A stretch of 64,000 bases of DNA, taken from the NCBI GenBank assembly GCA_003150355.1, contig QAMJ01000011.1, positions 291,769 through 355,768 on the forward strand, written 5' to 3'. The number at the start of each line of letters is the position of its first letter. The first letter of the stretch is position 1. The position numbers and the translations under genes were made by a program. Below are positions 33,492 through 42,248 of the stretch, one piece after another. This DNA comes from Clostridiales bacterium (GTDB lineage: Bacteria > Bacillota > Clostridia > Oscillospirales > Oscillospiraceae). Below the pieces are notes generated by a model. The model saw only the letters and a program-made list of their open reading frames with translations, ran no database searches and was not told the origin of the DNA.

Positions 33492-34904
33492 ATGCCTTAC
33501 GAAAGAAAAACGATAGATATAAGCAGGATACATGAGCAGGAGGATATCTGCAGGCAGATATTCGACCGCGTCACCGCCGACGGGCAGCGCCCGCTCGCAA
33601 TGGTAGACACCTACGGCTGCCAGCAGAACGAGGCCGACAGCGAGAAGCTGCGCGGGTATCTCAGCGAGATGGGCTACAGCTTCACGCAGGACGAGTTCCA
33701 GGCGGACGTGATAGTCGTGAACACCTGCGCGGTGCGCGAGCACGCGGAGATGCGCGTGCTCGGCAATGTCGGCGCGCTCAACCACACGAAGAAGAACAAG
33801 CCCGGCCAGATAATCGCCGTGTGCGGCTGCATGGTGCAGCAGGAGCACATGGCGGAGAAGATAAAAATGTCCTACCCCGTGGTCGACCTCGTGTTCGGGC
33901 CGCATGAGCTGTGGCGCTTCCCGGAGCTGCTGCTGCGGGTGATGGACAGCCACAAGCGCGTTTTCGCCACGGCGAAGGACGACGGAGCAGTCGCCGAGGG
34001 CATCCCGCTCAGGCGCGACGGCACGGTCAAGGCGTGGCTGTCGATCATGTACGGCTGCAACAACTTCTGCACCTACTGCGTCGTGCCCTACGTGCGCGGG
34101 CGCGAGAGGTCGAGAAAGCCGGAGGACATCTTAGAAGAGGCGCGCCAGCTCGTCAAGGAGGGCTACAAGGACATTACGCTGCTCGGTCAGAACGTCAATT
34201 CCTACGGCAAGGATCTCGGCAGCGGGGTGGATTTTGCAGATCTCCTGCGTATGGTGAACGATATTCCGGGTGACTTCCTCATCCGCTTTATGACGAGCCA
34301 CCCGAAGGACGCGACCGAGAAGCTCTTCAAAACAATGGCCGAGTGCGAAAAGTGCGCGCATCAGCTGCACCTGCCCGTGCAGTCCGGCAGCGACAGGATA
34401 CTCAAGCTCATGAACCGCAGCTATAACCGCGAGAAGTACCTGCACCAGGTTGCTCTGGCAAAGCGCTACATGCCCGACCTCGTGCTCACGACGGACATAA
34501 TCGTCGGCTTTCCCGGCGAGACGGACGAGGACTTTGAGGACACGATAAGCCTCTGCGAAGAGGTGCGCTACGACGCGATGTTCACCTTCATCTACTCAAA
34601 GCGTGTCGGCACCCCGGCGGCATCCATGCCCGATCCCTACACGCGCGAGCAGAAGCAGAAGCATTTCGACCGGCTCACCGAGGTATCGAACCGCATCTCC
34701 GGTGAGAAGCACAAGGAATACGAGGGTAAGACGCTGCGCGTGCTCGTTGACGGCGAGACCGGGCGCGACGAATATAACCTCTCCAGCCGCACAAACGGCG
34801 GCAGGCTCGTCCACCTCAAGGGCGAGAGCAGCCTTATAGGAAAATTCATCGACGTGAAGATCACCGCCAGCAACACCTGGGCGCTGTACGGCGAGATAGT
34901 TTAA
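33492..34904 (+). CDS. miaB: tRNA-2-methylthio-N6-dimethylallyladenosine synthase MiaB
   Basis: 470 residues. The N-terminal MTTase domain has three cysteines for the auxiliary cluster (VDTYGCQQNEADSE, VVNTCAVREHAE, AVCGCMVQQ). The radical-SAM domain has CNNFCTYCVVPYVRG (CxxxCxxC), and the C-terminal TRAM domain ends the protein. It methylthiolates i6A37 made by MiaA. The ATG at 33492 follows CAGGAG; an upstream in-frame ATG at 33444 lies inside the promoter region. mutS follows after 40 bp. Confidence 0.96.
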   Translation: MPYERKTIDISRIHEQEDICRQIFDRVTADGQRPLAMVDTYGCQQNEADSEKLRGYLSEMGYSFTQDEFQADVIVVNTCAVREHAEMRVLGNVGALNHTKKNKPGQIIAVCGCMVQQEHMAEKIKMSYPVVDLVFGPHELWRFPELLLRVMDSHKRVFATAKDDGAVAEGIPLRRDGTVKAWLSIMYGCNNFCTYCVVPYVRGRERSRKPEDILEEARQLVKEGYKDITLLGQNVNSYGKDLGSGVDFADLLRMVNDIPGDFLIRFMTSHPKDATEKLFKTMAECEKCAHQLHLPVQSGSDRILKLMNRSYNREKYLHQVALAKRYMPDLVLTTDIIVGFPGETDEDFEDTISLCEEVRYDAMFTFIYSKRVGTPAASMPDPYTREQKQKHFDRLTEVSNRISGEKHKEYEGKTLRVLVDGETGRDEYNLSSRTNGGRLVHLKGESSLIGKFIDVKITASNTWALYGEIV

Positions 34905-34944
34905 CGCGCCCGGTAACCCCATTTAACGAAAGAGAGAAACTGTC

Positions 34945-37548
34945 ATGGCTGAGCTTACACCCATGAAAAAGCAGTACAACGAAATAAAACAGCAGCATCA
35001 GGACTGCCTGCTGTTCTTCCGTCTCGGCGACTTTTACGAGATGTTCAACGACGACGCGAAGATTGCCTCGCGCGAGCTTGACCTCGCGCTGACGACGCGC
35101 GACCGTTCCGTTGAGGACCCCGACGAGCGCACACCGATGTGCGGAGTGCCGTACCACAGCGCGGAGGCCTACATCGCGCGGCTCATCGCCAAGGGCTACA
35201 AGGTCGCTATCTGCGAGCAGACAGAGGACCCGGCGCTGGCAAAGGGGCTTGTGCAGAGGGACGTCATACGCATAATCACGCCCGGCACGGTGACGGAAAG
35301 CTCAATGCTCGAAGAGGGCAAGAGCACCTATATAGGCGCGGTGTACCTCGCTACCCGTGAGGGCGGCGCCGCGTTCTGCGACGTGTCCACGGGCGAGTTC
35401 TGCTGCGCGGCCTTTGACGGGGACGCTGTGAGCCACATCATAAACGAGCTTGGCCGCTTTGCGCCGCGCGAGGTCATCCTCTCCCCCGGCGCAAAGGAGA
35501 ACGAGCATATATATGAGTTCGTCACCCGAAAGCTCGAAGCCATGCCGGAGAGCGCGTCGGAGAGCTTTGAATATCTCCCGGCGTCGGTGCTGCTGTGCAG
35601 GCAGTTCGGCTTCACAGACATCGACCAGTGCGGCCTTGACGGGCAGCCCGGCGCGGTCTGCGCGGCGGGGGCGCTGCTCGGCTACATAAAGGAGACTCAG
35701 AAATTCGACATCAGCCACATAAACCGGCTCGACGTGTTCTACGGCGGGCGGTATATGGAGCTTGACTGGGTCACGCGCCGCAACCTCGAGCTGACGGAAT
35801 CCCTGCGCAGCGGGGAAAAGAAAGGATCTCTGCTGTGGGTGCTGGATAAGACCAAGACCCCGATGGGCGGGCGCATGCTGCGCTCATGGGTGGAGCGACC
35901 GCTGCTGTCGGCAGTGGCAATAAAGCGCAGGCTCACGGCGGTAAACGAGCTGTATTCAAACAACGTCGCACGCGGAGAACTGATGGCAGTGCTGCGCGAG
36001 ATAACGGACATGCAGCGGCTTGTCGGCCGCGCGGTATACGGCACGGCCGGCGGGCGCGACCTGCGCTCGCTCTCGAACTGCGCGGCAGTGCTGCCGCGGC
36101 TCAAAGAGCTGCTCGCTCCGTTTGAGAGCGCAGAGCTGCGGAGCATCGCGGGGATGGACGCGCTTGACGACATGCGCGCGGAGATAGACCGCGCGATATG
36201 CGATGAGCCGCCGTTTTCCGTGCGCGAGGGCGGCGTGCTGCGCACGGGCTATTCCGAAGAGGTAGACCGGCTGCGCAACATCCGCGATAACGGCGCGCAG
36301 ATGGTGCAGGAGCTTGAGACGCGCGAGCGTCAGCGCACCGGTGCAAAGAAGCTGAAGGTCGGCTACAACCGCGTGTTCGGCTATTACATCGATGTGCCCA
36401 ATTCCGCGGGGCTTGAAAAGGTCCCGGAAGAATACATACGCAAGCAGACGCTGGTTTCGAGTGAGCGCTATTTCACCCCCGAGCTCAAAGAGCTTGAGAC
36501 AACGCTGCTGACGGCGCGCGACAGGGTGAACGAGTTAGAGTACCAGTATTTCACCGAGGTGCGCCTGAGCGTGGCGGAAAAGGTCGACCGCGTACAGGCC
36601 GCGGCGGACGCCGTGGCGCGGCTCGACGCGCTCTGCTCCCTCGCCGAGACCGCCGTGCGCAACAACTACACGATGCCTGAGGTAGACACCTCGCGTGAAT
36701 TGCAGATAATCCAGGGTCGGCACCCGGTCGTAGAGCAGGCGATGAAGGACGTGCTCTTCGTCCCGAACGACACCTATCTTAACGACAGCGACGACCGCGC
36801 CGCGATAGTCACGGGTCCGAACATGGCAGGTAAATCCACCTATATGCGCCAGACGGCGCTCATCGTGCTGATGGCGCAGATAGGCTCCTTCGTCCCGGCA
36901 AAGAGTGCGACGATCGGCATAGTCGACAGGGTCTTTACCCGCATAGGCGCGTCCGACGATCTGGCCTCCGGGCAGTCCACTTTCATGGTGGAGATGAGCG
37001 AGATGGCCTCGATCCTCAAGCACGCGACCGCAGCATCCCTCCTGATCCTCGACGAGATAGGCCGCGGTACCTCGACCTTTGACGGGATGGCTATAGCCCG
37101 CGCGGTGCTGGAATACTGCGCGGACAAGCGCAGGCTCGGCGCAAAGACGATGTTCGCCACGCACTACCACGAGCTTTCCGCGCTCGAGGGCGAGATACAG
37201 GGCGTGCGCAACTACAGCATAAGCGCGAAGAAGCAGGGCGGGAACCTCGTGTTCCTGCGCAAAATAGTGCGCGGCGCGGCGGACGACAGCTACGGCATAG
37301 AGGTCGCAAAGCTGGCGGGGCTGCCGGAGGCCGTGATAAGCAAGGCCAAGGGCTACCTCAAGGAGCTTGAGGCCGACGGCATAAGCGCGCTGCCGAGAGC
37401 GGACGCTGCGGACGACGGGCAGATAAGCTTTGCCGACGTCGGCACGGACGAGATACGCCAGATGCTCGAGAGCGCAGACCTCAACACGCTCACCCCGATC
37501 GAGGCGATGAACCTGCTCTTCGAGCTGCAGAAGAAAGCGAGGGGCTGA
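34945..37548 (+). CDS. mutS: DNA mismatch repair protein MutS
   Basis: 867 residues, standard length. The mismatch-recognition motif FFRLGDFYEMF lies at the N-terminus (Phe and Glu that contact the mispair). There are connector, lever and clamp domains, and the ATPase has Walker A GPNMAGKSTYMRQ and DEIGRGTSTFDG, followed by TMFATHYHELSALE. It works with MutL, encoded divergently 1.5 kb away. Its stop overlaps the next gene's start by one base. Confidence 0.97.
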   Translation: MAELTPMKKQYNEIKQQHQDCLLFFRLGDFYEMFNDDAKIASRELDLALTTRDRSVEDPDERTPMCGVPYHSAEAYIARLIAKGYKVAICEQTEDPALAKGLVQRDVIRIITPGTVTESSMLEEGKSTYIGAVYLATREGGAAFCDVSTGEFCCAAFDGDAVSHIINELGRFAPREVILSPGAKENEHIYEFVTRKLEAMPESASESFEYLPASVLLCRQFGFTDIDQCGLDGQPGAVCAAGALLGYIKETQKFDISHINRLDVFYGGRYMELDWVTRRNLELTESLRSGEKKGSLLWVLDKTKTPMGGRMLRSWVERPLLSAVAIKRRLTAVNELYSNNVARGELMAVLREITDMQRLVGRAVYGTAGGRDLRSLSNCAAVLPRLKELLAPFESAELRSIAGMDALDDMRAEIDRAICDEPPFSVREGGVLRTGYSEEVDRLRNIRDNGAQMVQELETRERQRTGAKKLKVGYNRVFGYYIDVPNSAGLEKVPEEYIRKQTLVSSERYFTPELKELETTLLTARDRVNELEYQYFTEVRLSVAEKVDRVQAAADAVARLDALCSLAETAVRNNYTMPEVDTSRELQIIQGRHPVVEQAMKDVLFVPNDTYLNDSDDRAAIVTGPNMAGKSTYMRQTALIVLMAQIGSFVPAKSATIGIVDRVFTRIGASDDLASGQSTFMVEMSEMASILKHATAASLLILDEIGRGTSTFDGMAIARAVLEYCADKRRLGAKTMFATHYHELSALEGEIQGVRNYSISAKKQGGNLVFLRKIVRGAADDSYGIEVAKLAGLPEAVISKAKGYLKELEADGISALPRADAADDGQISFADVGTDEIRQMLESADLNTLTPIEAMNLLFELQKKARG

Positions 37549-38261
37549 TGAACAGGAGAGCTTTACCCCCGTTCACAAGCGAGATGACAAAGCGCGAGCG
37601 CGTCATGGCGCTGGCGTATATTCCGTTTCATGTTCTGCTGCTGCCGATGGGGTTCTCCTGGCTGTCGGTATACGCGGGGCTTATGGATGAGGTGACGGCA
37701 AATGTGCTGTGCTACTCGATAGGCTTCATCTATATGCTCGTCTTCGAGTTCCGCTTCCTGCGCCGTGACTTTGACCCGTTGTGTGACCACCCGCTGCACT
37801 GCGCGCTTGAGATAATCGCGGGCTATCTGCTGATGATGGTCTGCAATTACTGCACGAGCCTGATCCTTCTTGCGGTGCTGCCGACTGCCTCGAACCCGAA
37901 CAACGGCGCGATAATGGACATGGCCGAGATAGACATGCGCTGGGTCAAGGCGATGACGGTGTTCCTTGCGCCGCCGGTGGAGGAGCTTATGTTCCGCGCC
38001 GGCATATTCGGGACGCTGCGCCGCCGCAGCCGCTTTGCGGCCTACGCCGTCAGTGCGCTGGTGTTTTCGCTGTATCACGTATGGGGCTTTGCGCTCGCCG
38101 ATCCGATAAACTGGATATACATTATACAGTACATCCCGGTGTCGCTGCTGCTGGCGCGCTGCTATGAGCGCACTAATTCTATCTGGAGCAGCATATTCTT
38201 CCACATGACCGTAAACGCCGTGTCGCTTCAGGCGCTTTCCATGCTTCAGGATCTGCTATGA
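37548..38261 (+). CDS. CPBP-family (Abi/CAAX-like) intramembrane metalloprotease
   Basis: 237 residues with about six to seven hydrophobic helices. The three CPBP motifs are present in order: EELMFRAGIFG (EExxxR, near residue 146), FSLYHVWGF and FFHMTVNAV. Members cleave prenylated or other membrane substrates or act in bacteriocin immunity; the role here is unknown. Translation is coupled to mutS (TGATG) and to trmO (ATGA). Confidence 0.85.
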   Translation: MNRRALPPFTSEMTKRERVMALAYIPFHVLLLPMGFSWLSVYAGLMDEVTANVLCYSIGFIYMLVFEFRFLRRDFDPLCDHPLHCALEIIAGYLLMMVCNYCTSLILLAVLPTASNPNNGAIMDMAEIDMRWVKAMTVFLAPPVEELMFRAGIFGTLRRRSRFAAYAVSALVFSLYHVWGFALADPINWIYIIQYIPVSLLLARCYERTNSIWSSIFFHMTVNAVSLQALSMLQDLL

Positions 38262-38977
38262 GCGGCTACACACTGAAAACCATCGCCCGCATCCGGAGCG
38301 ATTTCCCGACGAAGTTCGGCATTCCCCGGCAGGCCGGGATCGTGAGCGAGCTTGAGAGCCTTATAGTTTTCGAGACAGAATACCGCAATGACGAGGCGCT
38401 GCGCGGGATAGAGGACTTCAGCCATCTGTGGCTGATATGGCAGTTTTCCGAGAACGTGCGCGAGGATTGGTCGCCGACGGTGCGGCCGCCGCGGCTCGGC
38501 GGGAACACAAGGCTCGGAGTATTCGCGACGCGCTCGCCGTTCCGCCCGAACGCGCTGGGGCTGAGCTGCGTGAAGCTGCTGGGCATCGAAAAACGCGAGG
38601 GGCTGGGGACAGTCCTGCGCGTTGCGGGAGCCGACCTCATGGACGGCACCCCGATATACGACATTAAGCCGTACATCCCCTACGCCGACTGTCACCCCGA
38701 GGCAAGCGGCGGCTTCGCGCCGGACTCCGGGGCAAGGCTCACGGTGGAATACGCGGCGGGAGTGCAGGAGCGCGTACCGGAGGGCAAGCGCGACGCGCTG
38801 ACGGGCGTGCTCGCAAACGACCCGCGCCCACGCTATCAGCACGACAGCAGCCGCGTCTACGCCCTTGAGTTTGCGGGGCTTGAAGTGAAGTTCACGGTGG
38901 ACGGAGATGTTCTCACTGTGATATCGGCAGAAAAGGAGGAAGCTTCATATGTGGGAGACGATAAGCAGCAGCGATGA
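38258..38977 (+). CDS. trmO: tRNA (t6A37) N6-methyltransferase TrmO (YaeB/TsaA)
   Basis: 239 residues. The N-terminal TsaA/YaeB beta-barrel SAM-binding domain includes IARIRSDFPTKFGIPRQAG, SHLWLIWQFSE, RPPRLGGNTRLGVFATRSPFRPNALGLSCV and GADLMDGTPIYDIKPYIPYAD, which are nearly invariant in the family. The C-terminal domain ends with an ALEFAGLEVKF segment. TrmO methylates t6A37 of threonine tRNAs. Gene start overlaps the CPBP gene by 4 bp, and its 3' end overlaps the next gene by 29 bp. Confidence 0.94.
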   Translation: MSGYTLKTIARIRSDFPTKFGIPRQAGIVSELESLIVFETEYRNDEALRGIEDFSHLWLIWQFSENVREDWSPTVRPPRLGGNTRLGVFATRSPFRPNALGLSCVKLLGIEKREGLGTVLRVAGADLMDGTPIYDIKPYIPYADCHPEASGGFAPDSGARLTVEYAAGVQERVPEGKRDALTGVLANDPRPRYQHDSSRVYALEFAGLEVKFTVDGDVLTVISAEKEEASYVGDDKQQR

Positions 38978-39440
38978 AATATCGCAGTTTATGGAAAAGG
39001 TATACTATTTTCACGACAGCTGCATAAAGGAAATGAATTACATAAGCGGAGCGTACGTCGAAGATAGTCTCTGGATGCATCCGCTGAACGACCGCAGAAT
39101 ACTGCGGGTCATTATCCAGCGGCAATTTGGTGAAAATTCCATGATAGAGATGGAGTTTCAGGGGCTAAAGTATCTCAAGCTTTTTCCCGTTGATCCCTAC
39201 TACTACACATGCGAAATTTTGGATTCGACGATGCTGTTGAAGGGCGGCAATATATACTGGTGCGACTGCGGCGATGTGTCCGAAGATGATTTAGACGATT
39301 ATAAGGGCACCTTGATCTGCGCGTCAAAGCTCAGATGGCGCGCCATTGAGAACCACATGGGTGAAAAACTGTTCTATCACTCCGATGTAGAAGATCAAAG
39401 CGAACCCTCGCGTGAACCGCGTAATTTGAGAAGATCATAG
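38949..39440 (+). CDS. Conserved-looking hypothetical protein
   Basis: 163 residues, acidic, with no signal or membrane helix. The N-terminal region (YYFHDSCIKEMNYISGAYV) and a central IEMEFQGLKYLKLFPVDPYYYTCEILDSTM stretch suggest a compact beta-rich cytosolic domain resembling families of unknown function often seen among immunity-like proteins. Codon use is more A+T-rich than in trmO. The start overlaps trmO, with AAAGGAGGAAGC just upstream of the ATG at 38949, which supports this start. A terminator follows. No function can be assigned. Confidence 0.7.
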   Translation: MWETISSSDEISQFMEKVYYFHDSCIKEMNYISGAYVEDSLWMHPLNDRRILRVIIQRQFGENSMIEMEFQGLKYLKLFPVDPYYYTCEILDSTMLLKGGNIYWCDCGDVSEDDLDDYKGTLICASKLRWRAIENHMGEKLFYHSDVEDQSEPSREPRNLRRS

Positions 39441-39449
39441 AAAGACTAA

Positions 39450-39489
39450 ATACCGGCAAGCATTGCTGCTTGCCGGTATACTTTTATTG
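39450..39489 (+). terminator. Terminator of the miaB-mutS-trmO operon
   Basis: A 13-bp perfect stem (39450-39462 with 39467-39479) with a TTGC loop is followed by ACTTTTATT. It also faces the end of the convergent membrane-protein gene. Confidence 0.85.
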
Positions 39490-39498
39490 TGCTTCGTT

Positions 39499-41166
39499 TT
39501 ATTTCCTTACCGCCGCGCAGTAGTCGCCGGAGATGATGACGTCAAATTCTGTCGGGTCGAAGAGCGCCGCGTCGGACACCGTGCCGACATAGGCGGCGGA
39601 GCTGTCCTTGGTCTCCTCAATAAGCTCGGGGCTCAGGGAAAGATAGTGGAACCGCTCTCTGTACGGCAGGAGAGTTTTTCCGTGATCCTCGTCCGTCAGG
39701 CCTTGGAAGTAATGCGCGTCCGTGCCGTCATAGAACAGGGTCAGAATTTCGCTGACATTATAATAGCCCTTATATTGCAGGTCGGCGCTTATATAGAGCC
39801 GGTCGGCTCCGCTGTCCTCCGCCGCCATTATCGCGTCCTCAAGTCCATAGAAGAAATAGTGCTTCACGCTCTCGGCGTAGGCGCCGAAATACGTGCCCGC
39901 CATGAGCGCGCCCGAGAGCAGGAGCGCACAGACCGTCGGGATCGTGAGCTTCGGCAGCGCGGTGACGGCGTAATATACCCCGAGCGCGATGAACATCAGC
40001 TCCGCGTAATATATAATATTGATACGGTTGACGTTCACGCCGTTCGTAACTATACCGACCCATATCCCGGTCAGCAGAGCGAACAGCGCAAGCCACTTGT
40101 TATCGGCTCCCCTCCCCTTAAAAAAGCCGAACAGACCGAGTATCGCGAAGGGTACGGTAAAAAGATACATTGTGCCGAAGCCGTCCATGTCGTTCCACGG
40201 AAGGTCTTTCACCTGCAGGAGCGTGACATTCAGCAGGCTTTTGAAATTTGCTGCAAGCTGTTCAAGTGGCTTATCCGAGAAGAACAGGATGTCCCCCGCG
40301 CGGACACTGTCTGTAAAGTGCTGGATGGTGACGAAGGGCAGCTCTATCGTGTCCCAGCCGAAGAAGTTCACGGCCATAGTGAGGAGGAACGGCCACGCGA
40401 TGAGCAGGTACACAAGAGCGCAGACAGCCGCGTTGCGCAGCGTGACGCGCTTCTTTATCATATAGAACGCGCAGACCGCAACGAGAAACAGCGGGACGGT
40501 ATAGATCGTGATGCCGTAGCAGTACATGCACAGGCCGAAAAAGAGCATGGATATGTACAGGAAGCGCTTTTTCTTCGTCAGGCCGCGGTTGAGGAAATAC
40601 AGCCCGCCCATGAAGAAATGCGGCAGGAGATTACAGTCAAGCGCCCAGCGGCTCTGAAGCAGGTGCCATGGGTTTATGGCGACGAGCAGCGCCGCGATGA
40701 GCCCGGCGCGCTCGCCGAAAACATCGCGCATGAAGAGCCAGAAGAACACGCCCCCGGCGATGCTGCACAGCAGGGACGGGATGCGCATGGTCACGACGCT
40801 CAGGCCGAAGAGCTTCACAAGCGGCGCGATCAGGTATGACATGAGGCTGCTCATCTGCCCGTAGCCCCATGCGTAGAGGTGGCAGGGCAGCCATGTGCCG
40901 AAGCGGTCGGTGCCGTAATCGGCGAGAGCCTTGGCGTCGACCGCAGCCATCGCCCCGTCCTGATTCACACCGCCGGGGATGCTCCCGAAGTCCCACACAC
41001 GCAGCGCAATGCCGGCAATGAGGATCAGCAGCAGGAACAGACGGTATGTGTTTTTGCTTTGCCTGCCCATCGGCACCGCTCCCGCGGGGCGGCGCAGCAT
41101 GCACACGGCAGCAGCTATGCTCACTGTCAGTGAGAGGGCGAGCATTACAGAATTAAAGGTATCCAT
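39499..41166 (-). CDS. GT39/ArnT-like polytopic glycosyltransferase
   Basis: 555 residues with a C-terminal soluble domain and about 11-12 membrane helices. The first extracytoplasmic loop holds NQDGAMAAVDAKALADYG, in the position of the Asp/Glu-containing catalytic loop of GT-C enzymes that use polyprenyl-phosphate sugars. MRIPSLLCSIAGGVFFWLF and NPWHLLQSRW are also typical of the dolichyl-phosphate-mannose-transferase-like superfamily. It would transfer a sugar from a lipid carrier to a surface molecule. The gene follows rsmE on the minus strand after a hairpin (41179-41209). Confidence 0.75.
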   Translation of the reverse strand: MDTFNSVMLALSLTVSIAAAVCMLRRPAGAVPMGRQSKNTYRLFLLLILIAGIALRVWDFGSIPGGVNQDGAMAAVDAKALADYGTDRFGTWLPCHLYAWGYGQMSSLMSYLIAPLVKLFGLSVVTMRIPSLLCSIAGGVFFWLFMRDVFGERAGLIAALLVAINPWHLLQSRWALDCNLLPHFFMGGLYFLNRGLTKKKRFLYISMLFFGLCMYCYGITIYTVPLFLVAVCAFYMIKKRVTLRNAAVCALVYLLIAWPFLLTMAVNFFGWDTIELPFVTIQHFTDSVRAGDILFFSDKPLEQLAANFKSLLNVTLLQVKDLPWNDMDGFGTMYLFTVPFAILGLFGFFKGRGADNKWLALFALLTGIWVGIVTNGVNVNRINIIYYAELMFIALGVYYAVTALPKLTIPTVCALLLSGALMAGTYFGAYAESVKHYFFYGLEDAIMAAEDSGADRLYISADLQYKGYYNVSEILTLFYDGTDAHYFQGLTDEDHGKTLLPYRERFHYLSLSPELIEETKDSSAAYVGTVSDAALFDPTEFDVIISGDYCAAVRK

Positions 41167-41178
41167 TCATTTAGCTTG

Positions 41179-41216
41179 CGGAGCCTGCGCGTTATCGGCG
41201 CAGGCTCCGTCTTTTT
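41179..41216 (+). terminator. Plus-strand terminator-like hairpin between rsmE and the GT gene
   Basis: A perfect 12-bp stem CGGAGCCTGCGC/GCGCAGGCTCCG (41179-41190 with 41198-41209) is followed by TCTTTTT on the plus strand only. Both flanking genes are on the minus strand, so its polarity would block antisense transcription, or it marks the end of an unannotated plus transcript. Confidence 0.5.
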
Positions 41217-41232
41217 CTCGGTGTCTGGTTTT

Positions 41233-41964
41233 TCAGCTCAGGTTCCCGGTGGCGTACATCGCCGCGGTCAGCGCGACGACGGGCGCGGTCTCGCAGCGGA
41301 GGATGCGCTCACCCATCGAGCAGATGTGCATCTTGCAGACGCGCGCAAGGTCGGCCTCAAACTGCGCGAAGCCGCCCTCGGGGCCGGTGATGATCGCGGC
41401 GGTCGCGATATCCTTATTCGCGGAAAGGACATCGTCCAGCTTCTCGCGCTCGCCCGTCTCATACATGAACAGGCCGAGGTCCTTCTTCACCGCAATATCG
41501 AGCACAGCCGTGAAGTCCCCCGCCCAGCTCACCTGCGGGATGATGCCGCGGCCGGACTGCTTTGCCGCCTCCTCGGCGATGCGCTGCCAGCGCTCGAGCT
41601 TCTTCTCGGGCTTCTCGGGCTTTGCGATGCAGCGCTCGCTGTCAAAGAACATGATCTCATACGCGCCGGCTTCGACGCACTTCTGGATGATATAATCGGT
41701 CTTATCGCCCTTCGGCAGGCCGCAGAGCACCGTCACCTTGGCGCTCGGCTCCGCCGGGCAGGGGACGACCTCGATGACCTCGGCCTCGACCTGCTCCTTA
41801 TCGGCGCTGACAAGGCGGCACTTATAGTCCGTGCCCTGACCGTCGCAGATTATCATATCCTCGCCCGGACGCAGACGCAGCACACGCACATGCTCGGCGT
41901 CCCGCCCCTTCATTATCGCCATGCCGCCCAGAATATTGGTACCGGCCATGAAAAATCTCGGCAT
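41233..41964 (-). CDS. rsmE: 16S rRNA m3U1498 methyltransferase RsmE
   Basis: 243 residues. The N-terminal PUA-like domain begins MPRFFMAG and contains HVRVLRLRPGEDM. The SPOUT knot holds IGPEGGF-like ITGPEGGFAQFE and LRCETAPVVALTA, both RsmE signatures. It methylates U1498 of 16S rRNA on assembled 30S subunits. The ATG at 41964 is chosen because TAGGAG is spaced 8 nt from it; another ATG lies 6 bp upstream. Confidence 0.93.
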   Translation of the reverse strand: MPRFFMAGTNILGGMAIMKGRDAEHVRVLRLRPGEDMIICDGQGTDYKCRLVSADKEQVEAEVIEVVPCPAEPSAKVTVLCGLPKGDKTDYIIQKCVEAGAYEIMFFDSERCIAKPEKPEKKLERWQRIAEEAAKQSGRGIIPQVSWAGDFTAVLDIAVKKDLGLFMYETGEREKLDDVLSANKDIATAAIITGPEGGFAQFEADLARVCKMHICSMGERILRCETAPVVALTAAMYATGNLS

Positions 41965-42084
41965 TTTCATCTCTCCTAAGAGTTAATATGGAGTGTTCTC
42001 TTTGCCGTAATTATCGCATAATTTGGACAGCTTTGCAATAGCAAGCATATAATAGGGCGGAGAAAAATATATGGAGATGATATA

Positions 42085-42246
42085 ATGGACAAAAGCTTTT
42101 CCTCTGAGCTCCAGGGCTTTGAGGAGGTCTGGAAGCGCGTGAGCGCGGGGCGCGCAAAGCCCAAGGCTCCCGCAGGGCTGATGCCGGGAAAGTCACAGAA
42201 GAGCAAGGCCATCCGGTTCTGCGGCGATCCGCCGCGGCGCGGCTGA
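42085..42246 (+). CDS. Small basic protein, 53 residues, unknown
   Basis: The frame ATG...TGA encodes MDKSFSSELQGFEEVWKRVS followed by a Lys/Arg/Pro-rich half ending in CGDPPRRG. It has GGAG 8 nt before the ATG and codons like those of neighbouring genes, and it fills the gap between rsmE and spoIIR exactly, ending two bases before the spoIIR stop. Domain-free, predicted helix (about 6-20) plus a basic tail. It may bind nucleic acid or a protein partner; function unknown. Reality is inferred from ribosome site and fit. Confidence 0.55.
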   Translation: MDKSFSSELQGFEEVWKRVSAGRAKPKAPAGLMPGKSQKSKAIRFCGDPPRRG

Positions 42247-42248
42247 GC

